From Welwitschia mirabilis (lineage: Eukaryota > Gnetophyta > Gnetopsida > Welwitschiales), in assembly GCA_051453625.1 (NCBI GenBank), contig JBOZIK010000001.1:82850175-82904310 (forward strand): 54,136 bases of DNA. The letters are read 5' to 3'. The position numbers and the translations under genes are program-made. The notes below the pieces were generated by a model. That model ran no database searches, had not been told where the DNA came from, and saw only the letters and a program-made list of their open reading frames with translations. This document shows positions 45,020 to 54,136 of the stretch, one piece after another (position 1 is the stretch's first letter; every line of letters starts with the position of its first letter).

Positions 45020-46295
45020 GATGACAAATTAATATCTTAAAATTTGGCTAATAAAAGATAAAAGATTGAAATATTAACTCTTGGACTTTATCTCTTGCTA
45101 CCTCTAGGATGAATTAAGAGCCTGTTGCTCCTCTTTAATTTGAACATATTTTGAAGCCTAGTGCTTCCCTTAAATATATGCCTCATCTCCTAATGACTTT
45201 GTAGATTCATTGTTTATAGCTCTCCTAGAGTCATAAATTATGCCATGTGGAGCTAAAGGTACTTCCTCTTTTGATTTATCCTTTAAGTTTATTTAAATGA
45301 AAGTTCTCATGGATTCCCAATTCTTTATTGGTGCTTCACCCTTCTTAGTTATGAATCTGTTGAAATGTTGGCACTACTAATGATTAAACTAAGTAGATAA
45401 GAATGATCCAAAGTCTGACCCTAGTAAAACAACATGATAATACTCATGTACAAGATAAATCCCAAATTTATCTTAGACTAGTTAGTAAACAAAATACAAT
45501 AAAAGTTTACATTGGTTTGTAATAACTGTAACTTCCAACTAGAATATTATAAAACATAATTAAATATAGTATAAAAGAATTATGAATCATGTCTTTTAAC
45601 TATATATTTTTAACAAAAGTCATCTTAAGATGTTTAAACAAAATATTATACATAGTCCTCCATGACACACTAATAGGTTATAAAGAGAAGATTTCTTAAA
45701 ATGAATGAACATACATTTGAGGGAGATCTGAATCATTAATTTCAAGTATTAAATTAATAAAACTAGGAGTAAGATGCAATGGAGTATCTCTTACCTAAGT
45801 CTGAAAATAACCTACACTATCATCTGTCATATGGATGTTGGCATAAAATTTCTTCATTACTAAATCTAGTATACTCTAATCTAACTCAACTATTATATTT
45901 CATCTAAGCTAAGAGAAGTAAGCTGCTAGCTGATCTTTCCTCTATTTTTAAAGACGAAGTTTTCTTTTCATAATTATATATTTTCTTATTCAAGTCTTGT
46001 ACCTTCTTATAGCTAGCTCATGGTAAACCTGAGGCTTATATTAACATCTCTATTACTCTATTACTTGTTCTTTACCTATTGAGGTATCATTAAATTTTCT
46101 TCTAATCATTTGATAAAAGATATATGTAAATTTAAACCAAAAGTAACTAAAGAGAAAAATAAAAATAATCACCTAAAGAAAATGTAGCACCTATTCTTCC
46201 TCATTTTGAAGATTTCTATGAAAATGAAAATGTCTTATCAAAGAAATCTGAGAATATCAGTCCTAATAAGTGCTCTGAGAGGAATACCTCTTGAG
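45020..46295. other. AT-rich stretch without recognised features
   Basis: No domain, RNA or LTR boundary could be supported. It may be decayed downstream Copia pol or another repeat. Confidence 0.45.
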
Positions 46296-46299
46296 TAAA

Positions 46300-46690
46300 G
46301 ACTTGAAAATGAGATTTAGTAGCCTCTTTTGGAAATAAAAGAGGTTAAAACCTTAGGTTTTTAATGTATTCTAATTTTTACAGTAGTATAAGAAAAACAT
46401 CTACCTACTAAAAGATGTCTAAAATGTGAAAAGTAGATGTCTACGCTATGAAAGATGTCTCCAGTTAAAGATTTTGTAATGAATTTTCCATATTATTAAA
46501 ATGTCTACCTAATTAAAAACATCTAGTTTAAAAATATTAAAAATCATACTTGACCTTCAAAGATGTCTAGAAATTTAAGACGTCTATGTCTACTCTGGAG
46601 AAGTCTACAAATTTGAATACGTCTCTCTAGTAGACATCTACAAAATTAAAGATATCTTTCATGAAAATTCTAGAAACTTCAAAAAATATA
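46300..46690 (-). mobile_element. LTR-like segment of the Copia remnant (3' side), palindrome-rich
   Basis: It shares AACCTTAGGTTTTTAATGT with AACCTGAGGTTTAAAATGTG near 50190 and, like 49795-50320, is full of AGATGTCT, AGACGTCT and AGACATCT motifs. Position on the low side of a minus-strand Copia coding remnant fits a 3' LTR. No exact termini were found. Confidence 0.45.
46396..46650. repeat. Cluster of AGACGTCT-type palindromes
   Basis: Four AGATGTCT, one AGACGTCT, one AGACATCT and several half-sites within 255 bp. AGATGTCT and AGACATCT are the two CpG-deamination products of AGACGTCT, so the ancestral array was probably AGACGTCT. GACGTC is a plant bZIP-type core. Confidence 0.75.
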
Positions 46691-46699
46691 TATGACTAA

Positions 46700-47085
46700 T
46701 TTTATCATTGTTGTATTACTTCAGAAAACTAAAATAACAAGCACATAATTTAATTTTATAGTATTTGACTATAATCTTAACTCATAGATAAATACAAAAT
46801 GGAGTTGAAATTTAATTGATATTATCTATTTTCTTACTTGATTAGATAAATCCTAATCCTTAAGTTATACAACTTTTAGTACCTGAAGGTTTTATGTATA
46901 CATTACAAAGTTGATCATTAGTATTAATATATTACATTATAATGTATCTATGTTGCATTGAATTGTTTAAGATGTTAATGATAAATCCACAAAATTCTTT
47001 CGTACTGCTTTGAGTTTTTATCCCACAATGTGAAATGCCTATTATATTGTTAATAGAATAACTTCTTTTTAGTATAATTATGCTT
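46700..47085 (-). other. Decayed Copia pol, downstream of integrase fragment
   Basis: Follows the integrase fragment in element direction. No RT or RNase H motif is legible, so most of pol is missing. Confidence 0.35.
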
Positions 47086-47089
47086 GAAG

Positions 47090-47345
47090 TTTTTCTTCAT
47101 TCATATCTTCCTTTTCATTCTCCTCATCACTATCTAATTGAACTTCAAGATCATTAGATGGTTGATTAATTAGAATTCTATTTAAATGTAGTAAGCTGTG
47201 TTAACTACTTATACCTAAAAATGATAAGATACCTTTTTGTCATGCATCATTATTCTAGCCATTTCATTAAGTACCTTATTATTTATTTCTATCACTCCAT
47301 TTTATTAAGGGGTCCTTGGAATAGAGAATAAATGTCAAACTATTT
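47090..47345 (-). pseudogene. Copia integrase fragment
   Basis: On the minus strand: FSIPRTP, then NGVIEINNKVLNEMARIMMH, DKKVSYHF, VNTAYYI. This is the end of the Copia integrase core, with the conserved P-x-x-N-G-V-x-E (catalytic Glu retained as E in NGVIE), E-M-A-R and N-T-A-Y motifs. Its N-terminal half and the protease are missing: the upstream sequence passes directly into a gag-derived coiled-coil region. Two adjacent stops fall in the PRTPQQNG position as TAA/TAA for Gln-Gln. Inactive. Confidence 0.8.
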
Positions 47346-49000
47346 ATAGACTCCCTAAGCCTTACATTCTTAAATTCCATGTAAAACTATTTATAGAACT
47401 CTCACTGATTTTATTTGAGTTTAATAGTTCTTTTCTTACATTATTTAAATCATATGTTAATCTACTAATCTCATCTTTAAGACTTGGATTTTTAGAAAAT
47501 AATTTACTATATCAATCTTCTCTTGTTCAGAAGCCTTTTTACAAGTATGAAGTAATTTTTTCATCTTATTACATACCTTTTGTAATTCAATAAATGCTTC
47601 AAAATTAAGTCATAATTTTTTTAAATATCTATACCTATATAATCATCACTTTCTAATTCATACTCTTTCTTTTTCTCATCAATTTACTTCTGAAATGTAT
47701 AATAGCCATATAGGAAGCATGAGCTTTTTCATCTTCAAATGTTTTTACTTTTTTTAATTCTTCATAATCATCCCATCCTATAAAGAGATATATTTTTTTT
47801 TTTTGGCTCTCTCTTCCCCTCACGCCCTCCCAAATCCCCTCTCTCTCCCTCCCTCTCTCTTCTCCCTTTTTTATATTCCTTTCTTTTCCCTACATTTTGG
47901 TATTACTAGGACATTTCAAGGCTATATGTTCTTGTCCTCTACATATCCAATATTCTATATTGGAAACATTAGATTTAGAGAGTTACTAGAAGTATTACCT
48001 TTACCTTCAAATCTAAATGTTTTTTTGTAGTTGTCTATTTTGTTGTGCTTGTGTGAAAGAATTCTCTTTACCTCTTTGTAATGAGAAAAATTTCATTATC
48101 TACTTCATCATTGGAGTTATCTTCTTCTCATTCTTCCTTTTCCTTTTCTTTTGAACTTTGTTTTGTTCTTTCTCTTGAGAGAAATGGACTTTTCTTTTAA
48201 TGCATCATCTTATATGAGATTCATTTCATATGCTATTAGAGCACTTTATAGCTCTTTAATCTTCATGATCTATAAGATCAATACTCATTTTTCCAAATGG
48301 ATTTTACTCCAAATGTGCATGCCATGGTTTTGTACTTTTGTATGATGGAAAGACCTTGGGGATACACTTTTTGATACTTGGATTTGAAATTCTTTAACTT
48401 TTTCATGGTTGTAGTCTTAAGTCTATATTAAAGAATTAAATATATAACAATGTTTTGAATTTACTTGACCTCTTGTGTTTATAATGTTATAGATGCTTGT
48501 GAAGTACTCATGGGCTCTTTCTACATTGTTAATTTTAATATTTTCAAACTAGTTCATCTATACAATAGCTTTGATTACTTGACAAAAGAAGTTCCTTTAT
48601 ATTTCCAATTAGAACATTCCAAATATCTTATGCCATCCTACAATCTTCTATTATATTATACTCCTCCATTATAAGAGCTAGATAAAGAGCATTTTTTCTT
48701 TAAAATCATACATAAAGGCTTGTGTGATGGTGTTACCTATAGCATCTATTATGGTTTTTGTATAATCTATATATCCTTAGTCTATGATTTCTCATATTTA
48801 AAACTCAAAAGACTTTAAGTACATCCACATCCTCATCTTTTAATAGGCATAGTTATTCTCATTAAGAATATAGGTCTAAATGATAACCTCCCTTCTATAA
48901 TTTCCTTAAGGCAGTTACATCTTTTCATGAGTACCAACCCTAATACCACTTGAGGATCATTGAACTTAGAAGAAATGGGTAAATTAGTTTTATCAAATAA
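47346..49000 (-). pseudogene. Copia gag remnant with zinc knuckle and coiled coil
   Basis: Minus strand, from high to low: EGRLSFRPIF then, after a frameshift, NENNYAY and KMRMWMY (the usual gag start region, about 48830-48910); CSNWKYKGTSFVK; EPMSTSQASI-like; KSPFLSRERTKQSSKEKEKE and SNDEVDNEIFLITKRQRE-like (about 48070-48190); a zinc knuckle at 47891-47960, YWICRGQEHIALKCP, in which the first Cys of CX2CX4HX4C is now Tyr; then a long coiled-coil part, ELQKVCNKMKKLLHTCKKAS and NPSLKDEISRLTYDLNNVRK. Gag would form the particle and bind element RNA. The extended coiled coil after the knuckle resembles larger plant Copia elements. Many Gln-to-stop changes. Confidence 0.75.
47790..47885. repeat. 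Pyrimidine-rich tract
   Basis: A T run followed by CTCTCTCTTCCCC, CCCCTCTCTCTCCCTCCCTC and CTCTCTTCTCCC: a polypyrimidine expansion inside the gag remnant that interrupts its frame. Confidence 0.85.
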
Positions 49001-49790
49001 AATTTTTCCCAATAATAAATTAAAAACACAGTATAATAAACACCTTACTAAGATAACATGGCTCTTCAACCTGGGTATGTTCACACACAAAGGGTAGCTT
49101 TCTCTTACACTTCTAGATATTTTTAAACTATAAGAAATAGTGATTTTCTAAAGTAGCACTAACCTTACATACAATATGAGATTCTTCTTTTAAAATAGCA
49201 CTCCTTTTCCCTCAGGGGTAATTAACAATAATGCCAAAAATGTGCACATATGTACAACCATAATGTGAGATGCTCTTTACAAGGTAGTAATCACTTTTTC
49301 TTAGGGAAATCCAATAACACAACAATATAAGTGCTCACAGACACTCATAAAGCATACCTATATAAGGTTTTTCTTACAATAAGGAATCTCAGTAAGGGAT
49401 CCTTAATCTTTAATAATATAAGAAGGGACTATATTATAATATTCAAGAATAAGATAGTCCAATAATGTAAGATCCAAAAAATAAATATAAGAAGTAGCTT
49501 AAATGATGAGTATTTAAGAAAGTTTTTTTTTTTCCTCTTCTTATTGTCATCATCACAAGTACTGACGAATGATGCAATAATGTAAGACCCAAGAAATGAA
49601 TAACTTAGACACTAAAAGTTTCTTTGCAAATGATATCTTTAATCATTTATGAGTATTTATAATTACCCATGCAATCATTTCCTTTGTTTTAGGTTTATCC
49701 GATGTATGACTTAAATGCATATGATTTGTTACACCACATCATGCCTTTATAGTATTTAAGAAATTCGAGATGTTTGACCTTAGATAGTAG
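49001..49790 (-). other. Copia leader, non-coding
   Basis: Between gag start and the 5' LTR-like segment in element direction. No coding frame or clear PBS was seen. It contains repeated short phrases such as AATAATGTAAGA(C/T)CCAA (49455-49475 and 49577-49595). Confidence 0.4.
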
Positions 49791-49794
49791 CCAT

Positions 49795-50320
49795 TTAAAC
49801 TTTGTAACTGCTATGCAACATATAGAAATGTCTAGGCATGGGGCATGCATCTTATTTTTTATTTAATATGAACCTTCATCCAAGACGTCTTCAAAATTAT
49901 AGATGTTTACTAATAGTCATACATCTCTCACATGGTATAATTCTTCATTTAAGTTTCCCAAAAATTGATGAAACTTGCTCTATATTATCTTTGATCCTCC
50001 ATGATCATGAATCTATGATGAAAATCTTAATATCTTTCTTAAAACATAAAATATTCATCAAAGTACAAAATAATTCTATCACCTATTTTAGTTTAACATA
50101 AACATTTTAAAACATGTATACATATTTCATCTGTTAGATCTATCTTTTAGCATAGTCATCCTCATTGAGATAGTTTTTTTTAACCTGAGGTTTAAAATGT
50201 GGTATATCATAGATGTATTAAATATGTAAACATGCTCACCATTGACATATTCAAGAATCTAAACATCTTTACCACAGATGTCTTCCATTCTAAAAATGTC
50301 TTCAGTGAATTGATTTGGCA
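49795..50320 (-). mobile_element. LTR-like segment of the Copia remnant (5' side), palindrome-rich
   Basis: Contains AAGACGTCTTC (about 49880), AGATGTCTTC (about 50277), several ATGTCT, AGATGT and ACATCT half-sites, and AACCTGAGGTTTAAAATGTG. It shares this make-up with 46300-46690, giving a coding remnant flanked by two related segments. Termini not defined. Confidence 0.45.
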
Positions 50321-51187
50321 ATTTTAAATTTGGACTAAACTTTTCATGAGATATTATCTTGAGGGTCTGACATCAAATTATGCTTTTCATGTTCTAATTT
50401 CCTTTGCATTAACCTATTTACAAAATGACACAAAATATTTTACAAGTAGAATCATCAAATTTATATTTACCAACAATAAGAAAGGATTGAAATATAAAAG
50501 AGATGGATTTTTTTCCTTAAAGAAAAGTTGAAATTCTCTCATCAGTTATCTCTTCATAGTGATAATTATTTACTTGAATAAAGTTTTATTAAATTTATTT
50601 AGAATGAGATAGCAAAGATTTCCAGAAATCTACAATAGCCTCCTTTTCATCAAACATCACCAGTAGATATAATGGCAATTAGAAGTTAAAACTTTGATTC
50701 CATTAATAAAATTTTAGTTCTTGATAATTAATCTAATTTTATATATAAATATAAAAAGAAAAATAACAAGACATTATATGGAAATAAACTATCCAAATTT
50801 CACTTGAAAAAGAGGATAGGATTTGATCACAAGGAAATGTAGGTTCTCAAAAGCATTCATCTGTATTCTCAAAAACTTTATAATTCTTTTGATGATAGTG
50901 AAAATATCATTAATAGAATAGTACAAAAAATAGGAGGAGGATGAGAAAGAGTGACTTAAATTTTTTACCAACCCTTTAAAGAGATAGATAATACCAAGGC
51001 TGAGGCCACTAAAGGACAACATTAAATAGCAATAAATAAACTCCTCTAATTGTGTGAGGGAATAAAGAATGATGTTTGTTTTTTTTTTTGTAATCAGTAA
51101 ATAAGACATATATCATTTAAAATATTAAAAAGGCCAACTCCTAGATTGCATGAGATTGATAAGAGAAATCTTTATAGATATCTTCTT
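50321..51187. other. AT-rich stretch without recognised features
   Basis: Short ORFs exist on both strands (for example 50346-50531 plus and 50789-51109 minus) but show only low-complexity AT-driven composition. Nothing supported. Confidence 0.45.
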
Positions 51188-51560
51188 CAAGATGGAGGAA
51201 GGTAAAACTATTTATGCACTTATCTTTGAAATTTCTTCAGGACAAGATGAAATAGAAAAAGATCCTCCCTCTCAGCCTTCCAAGCCAAAGAAACTCTCAA
51301 CTATCAAAAAGGAAAAATAGACTATCAGAGAACCTTTTAAATTAACTTCATCAACATACAAGTATTTGAATTTAGATGATCCTTTCTTTTTGAGGGAATA
51401 AGTAGATGCTATGAGATAATTAAAAGAACTAAATAGATCATAAGCTATAGAGAAACTAAATGAAAGATTAAGACAAAGAACAAAGGAAATGAGTTATGAT
51501 TTGATGCATGAATTTTGGTATGAAAGTGTATTTGTTTTAAGGACTAAAAAATGCATGATT
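51188..51560 (+). pseudogene. Unidentified reading frame, hydrophilic with coiled-coil tendency
   Basis: From ATGGAGGAAGG the plus strand reads MEEGKTIYALIFEISSGQDE, then KDPPSQPSKPKKLSTIKKEK, REPFKLTSSTYKYLNLDDPF, LKELNRS, AIEKLNERLRQRTKEMSYDL and MHEFWYESVFVLRTKKCMI. Four stops interrupt it: TAG after KKEK, TAA after FFLRE, TAA after DAMR and TAA after LNRS, all readable as former Gln or Glu codons. Composition is normal for a protein and unlike the AT-rich surroundings. I do not recognise the family. It may be an ORF of a transposon or a captured exon. Confidence 0.45.
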
Positions 51561-51683
51561 ATGGGAGAAATAAAAATGAAAAAAATCTTCTTTGTAAATC
51601 TTATCTTATTTTTTGTTAAGAATAAAGGGAGTGATGGATATTTAGTAATATATAGTGGGTCTTAATGCTATCTTATTATTTTT

Positions 51684-51710
51684 ACTACTACTACTACTAC
51701 TACTACTACT
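51684..51710. repeat. (ACT)n trinucleotide microsatellite
   Basis: Nine uninterrupted ACT units. Confidence 0.95.
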
Positions 51711-51899
51711 ATATGTTACTAACTTCTTTTTCAAAGAAAAAATATGAATGCCATAATGGAAGGTATTGCTAAGAAATAGCAAATACTTATAGTAACTTAA
51801 CAATTGGCATGTAGGAGTGAGAGCACAAATTAGCAGAAAGAAATCTATTAGGAAGATAGGGATATGTGGCATAAGAGAGAAGAAACTAGAAGCTAATTG

Positions 51900-52330
51900 T
51901 GTGACATATAAATATGTACTATAAGAAAAATGTAGCGATCTTTTCAGCTTTGAACAGATCTTGAAAAAGTTTAGAAGGAGAGGAATATTATGAAGGAATT
52001 TTTATAAAGTAACTTTAAAATTCTTATATCTACTATTATTATCAAGGTAATCTTTTAAATATATGTTTTCATGAAAGTAATACAAGATAATTGTTCTAAA
52101 AATAATCTCATGTTATTGTGCATATGATTTAAGAAAATTGCATACTATTATTTCTATCTCTTAGTATTAATATTAGCTAGAGTTAATATTAAGATAGTGT
52201 ATCAATTATAAATAGGTGATATATGAATCCAGCCATGGCTTTCTTTATTCTTTCATTTGCTTTCATTGTTCATAATTTGTAAATACTATTAATATCTTAG
52301 AGATTATCAAAATACCAATTGCTAAGAATA
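51900..52330 (+). mobile_element. Short LTR-like segment with TATA box
   Basis: TATAAATAG at 52207-52215 is followed by TTTCTTTATTCTTTCATTTG and AATTTGTAAATA, the layout of a promoter and 3' R/U5-type end in short plant Copia LTRs. No partner LTR or PBS was found. Confidence 0.35.
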
Positions 52331-52384
52331 ATTAAACTTGATAAGAAACATGTTCTAATGTAAATGAAAATCTTTAGTTAAGTT

Positions 52385-52530
52385 AGAAGTAAGAAAAATA
52401 AATTATAATATATAAAAATCAAAAAATTTTCAATTATATTAACTTAATTTAGACTAAATGAAGATATTAAATTACCTATTTTATTACCAAAATATATCTT
52501 CTATCATTTTTAATATCATTTGTAAACTTA
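52385..52530 (+). repeat. Dispersed repeat D, copy 2
   Basis: Same order of segments as 33025-33170, including ATATAAAAAT at the start, GAAGATATTAA, ACCAAAATATATCTTCTATC and TATCATTTGTAAACTTATG. Confidence 0.5.
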
Positions 52531-53370
52531 TGTGTTTTTCCATGATGATTCAATGGGCTCTATTGCATTCTAGATTACATGTTGAAAGATGAAAGAATTA
52601 CAATAGAAAATGTTGATGATGTTAATGACCTATATGATGGCACTATTCTCTTGAAGCAAAACATCTCTAAATTCATGTTTTAGAGTTAGAAAGTTACAAT
52701 ATTAAACATATCTAGAATTTTTAACTAAAAATGTGTCATTGATGGATGGCTTATATCATAAAATAAGTGCAAAAAATATCACAAAATAATATCAGAAACT
52801 ATAACATCATGGTAGAAAAATGTGGAAACTATGTTACTGCTAACTAGAAATAAATACACATCATTAAATAGAAATATATTGAAGGCTTACTAAAGAACAA
52901 GTTGAGACTTAACCACTTAGTTTAAAATTTATCATTACAATAACCTTGTGATGAAGTTACTTGAACTAGTTAGGTTATTTATTTCAGATAAATTACTAAG
53001 TACATATATTACACCAAGGAAAAATATTGAAATAAATAAAACATAACAGTGATTAAATGAACTTCTAAGTAATACTTATTTCTAAGTACTGAAATTATCC
53101 TAGTTTATGTTCAACTATACAAATAGAAGCAATATTACAGTGATATTACTTTTGCAAGTACTAAAGTAGGCACATAATAATACTTAACTTATTTTTAACT
53201 TTATATTGAAATATCAATTTTTACATAAATATGATATGATAAACTATTTTCTCCTTTGTAGGTAACACTATGGCATGTGAGAAAATGTTGCAGATAGCTT
53301 TGCAGCTAGCTAGAGTTCCCTCACTTAACCTTCTTACCTTATCTATTATTAAAACCTTTGCCAAAAAGAT
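52531..53370. other. AT-rich stretch without recognised features
   Basis: No gene or RNA seen on either strand. Confidence 0.5.
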
Positions 53371-53402
53371 CCCCTCCTCCTTCCCCTCCAACCCCCGCCC
53401 CC
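53371..53402 (-). other. G-rich tract on minus strand
   Basis: The plus strand is CCCCTCCTCCTTCCCCTCC followed by AACCCCCGCCCCC; on the minus strand this gives G runs of 5, 5, 4 and 4. One loop is slightly long (about 8), so quadruplex formation is plausible rather than certain. Confidence 0.5.
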
Positions 53403-53770
53403 TTCTTTAGTGGTGATCACATTTTTATATACTTATTTTTTTTTTTTTGGTTTTCATTTCTTTACTCCGAAGAAATAGGTATATGGTGAGGGTTGTTATG
53501 CTAATTCGCTACATCAACCTTCTCTCTTATCTTCATGCCACTTGGCATCCTATACCTAAAATGTAATAATATAATATATACATAGTAACATACTAACTAA
53601 CTAACCTATTGATTAGTAAGCATAAAAATAAATAAAAACATTTATTTGCTAATGAAATATATATTTGACATAAGAAAAACACTTTATTAATAAGAAAAAA
53701 TTATATAAAATTCATTTTCATTAGTTTCCTTAAGTTTAAATTTTTATTAGTTCCTTAACAAATAAAATAG
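53403..53770. other. AT-rich stretch without recognised features
   Basis: Contains a T run near 53439-53449; otherwise no supported feature. Confidence 0.5.
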
Positions 53771-54136
53771 TTTCAAGAGATAAAGAAAATGGAGAACCTT
53801 ATTATTTTCCTTTCCTTCTTTTGAAAATGAAGGGTTGCTCCTCACTAGATTCTGACTCTTCTCTTTGTCTAGTTAACTAGGCAGACTATTTTTCTTTTTC
53901 TAAAGCCTCTAAAATTTTTCTTTGTTCTTTTTAAAGAGTAGGATTATATAAATCTATGACCTCTATTTCTACCTACTTCAAAGTTGCTTTTCTATCCTAT
54001 CCTCTGCCTCATGAAGGAGCTCTTATCTTGAGTGGCTCTCCTCTCTTTCTGTTGGAAGCTGAAGAAGGTTTTGTCTTGGGACTTTAGGGTGCATGTTGTA
54101 TTTTTGGAGCTACTCCAATTTTTGATTAAGATCTTG
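53771..54136 (-). pseudogene. Unidentified coding-like fragment at window end
   Basis: Minus strand from the window edge: QDLNQKLE, then after one stop LQKYNMHPKVPRQNLLQLPT, EREESHSR, ELLHEAEDRIEKQL, and near 53880-53940 LKRTKKNFRGFRKRKIVCLV-like. The composition is hydrophilic and charged, with few stops considering the base composition. The frame continues beyond the window. I do not recognise it; a gag-like or other transposon ORF is the likeliest source. Confidence 0.35.

Noticed and set aside
43742-45024. Target-site duplication for the LTR at 43747-45019
   Set aside because: Flanking five bases GCATC and GATGA do not match, so a clean solo-LTR insertion is not demonstrated.
47803-48030. 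Plus-strand proline/serine/leucine-rich ORF
   Set aside because: Driven by the pyrimidine tract at 47790-47885 and antisense to the Copia gag remnant.
48833-49090. 85-residue minus-strand ORF as a stand-alone gene
   Set aside because: Its C-terminal part is the start of the Copia gag in one frame; it is part of that pseudogene rather than a separate gene.

Overview
The window reads as a piece of gene-poor nuclear DNA from a flowering plant. It is strongly AT-rich, has many assembly gaps, and is built almost entirely from old, nested LTR retrotransposons plus one non-LTR element. I recognise no intact host gene, no rRNA or tRNA gene and no CRISPR array. The plant assignment rests on Athila-type Ty3/gypsy pol fragments, primer-binding sites that resemble tRNA-Asp and tRNA-iMet sites, a plant L1-type LINE reverse transcriptase and a Copia gag/integrase remnant. 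I cannot name the species. Most in-frame stops fall where a Gln, Arg or Trp codon is expected, and most differences between copies look like C-to-T or G-to-A changes. That fits long decay of methylated, silenced DNA.

Region 1 (1-16790) is occupied by one minus-strand LTR family, called family A here. It has LTRs of about 1.36 kb with TGTT/AACA ends, a tRNA-Asp-like primer-binding site, a minus-strand TATAAATA box in the LTR, and an internal reading frame at the gag position that I cannot assign. The layout is: an internal copy at 1-2062; an internal copy with PBS and LTR at 2163-7537, the LTR carrying a 594-bp tandem duplication; then a unit at 7642-16182, flanked by the 5-bp target duplication AACAC, that sits inside another family A LTR (7538-7641 and 16183-16790).

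Region 2 (16916-31760) is an outer plus-strand Athila-like pol. Its RT/RNase H is at 17690-19478 and its integrase resumes at 30735. Between them lies a second Athila-like element with LTRs at about 19484-20803 and 29504-30734 and candidate target duplication ATTAC. That inner element in turn carries a 5'-truncated LINE (21040-23150), its own gag-protease remnant (24690-27300) and a Copia-type LTR with a tRNA-iMet-like PBS (27602-28195).

Region 3 (31760-45019) holds an inverted copy of that Copia LTR (34480-35069), a fourth family A internal copy (35070-37080) with a divergent LTR, a minus-strand Ty3-like gag-protease remnant (41040-42760) and two further family A LTRs (43365-45019). Region 4 (45020-54136) contains a minus-strand Copia remnant between two LTR-like segments rich in AGACGTCT-type palindromes (46300-50320), followed by short LTR-like repeats, an unassigned reading frame (51188-51560), an ACT microsatellite and a G-rich tract.

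The strongest candidate for something undescribed is the family A open reading frame. Four copies in this window share a clear protein-level pattern in one frame, although neighbouring frames contain longer ORFs. Nearly all boundaries and identities come from reading by eye; percentages, alignments and database matches were not computed.
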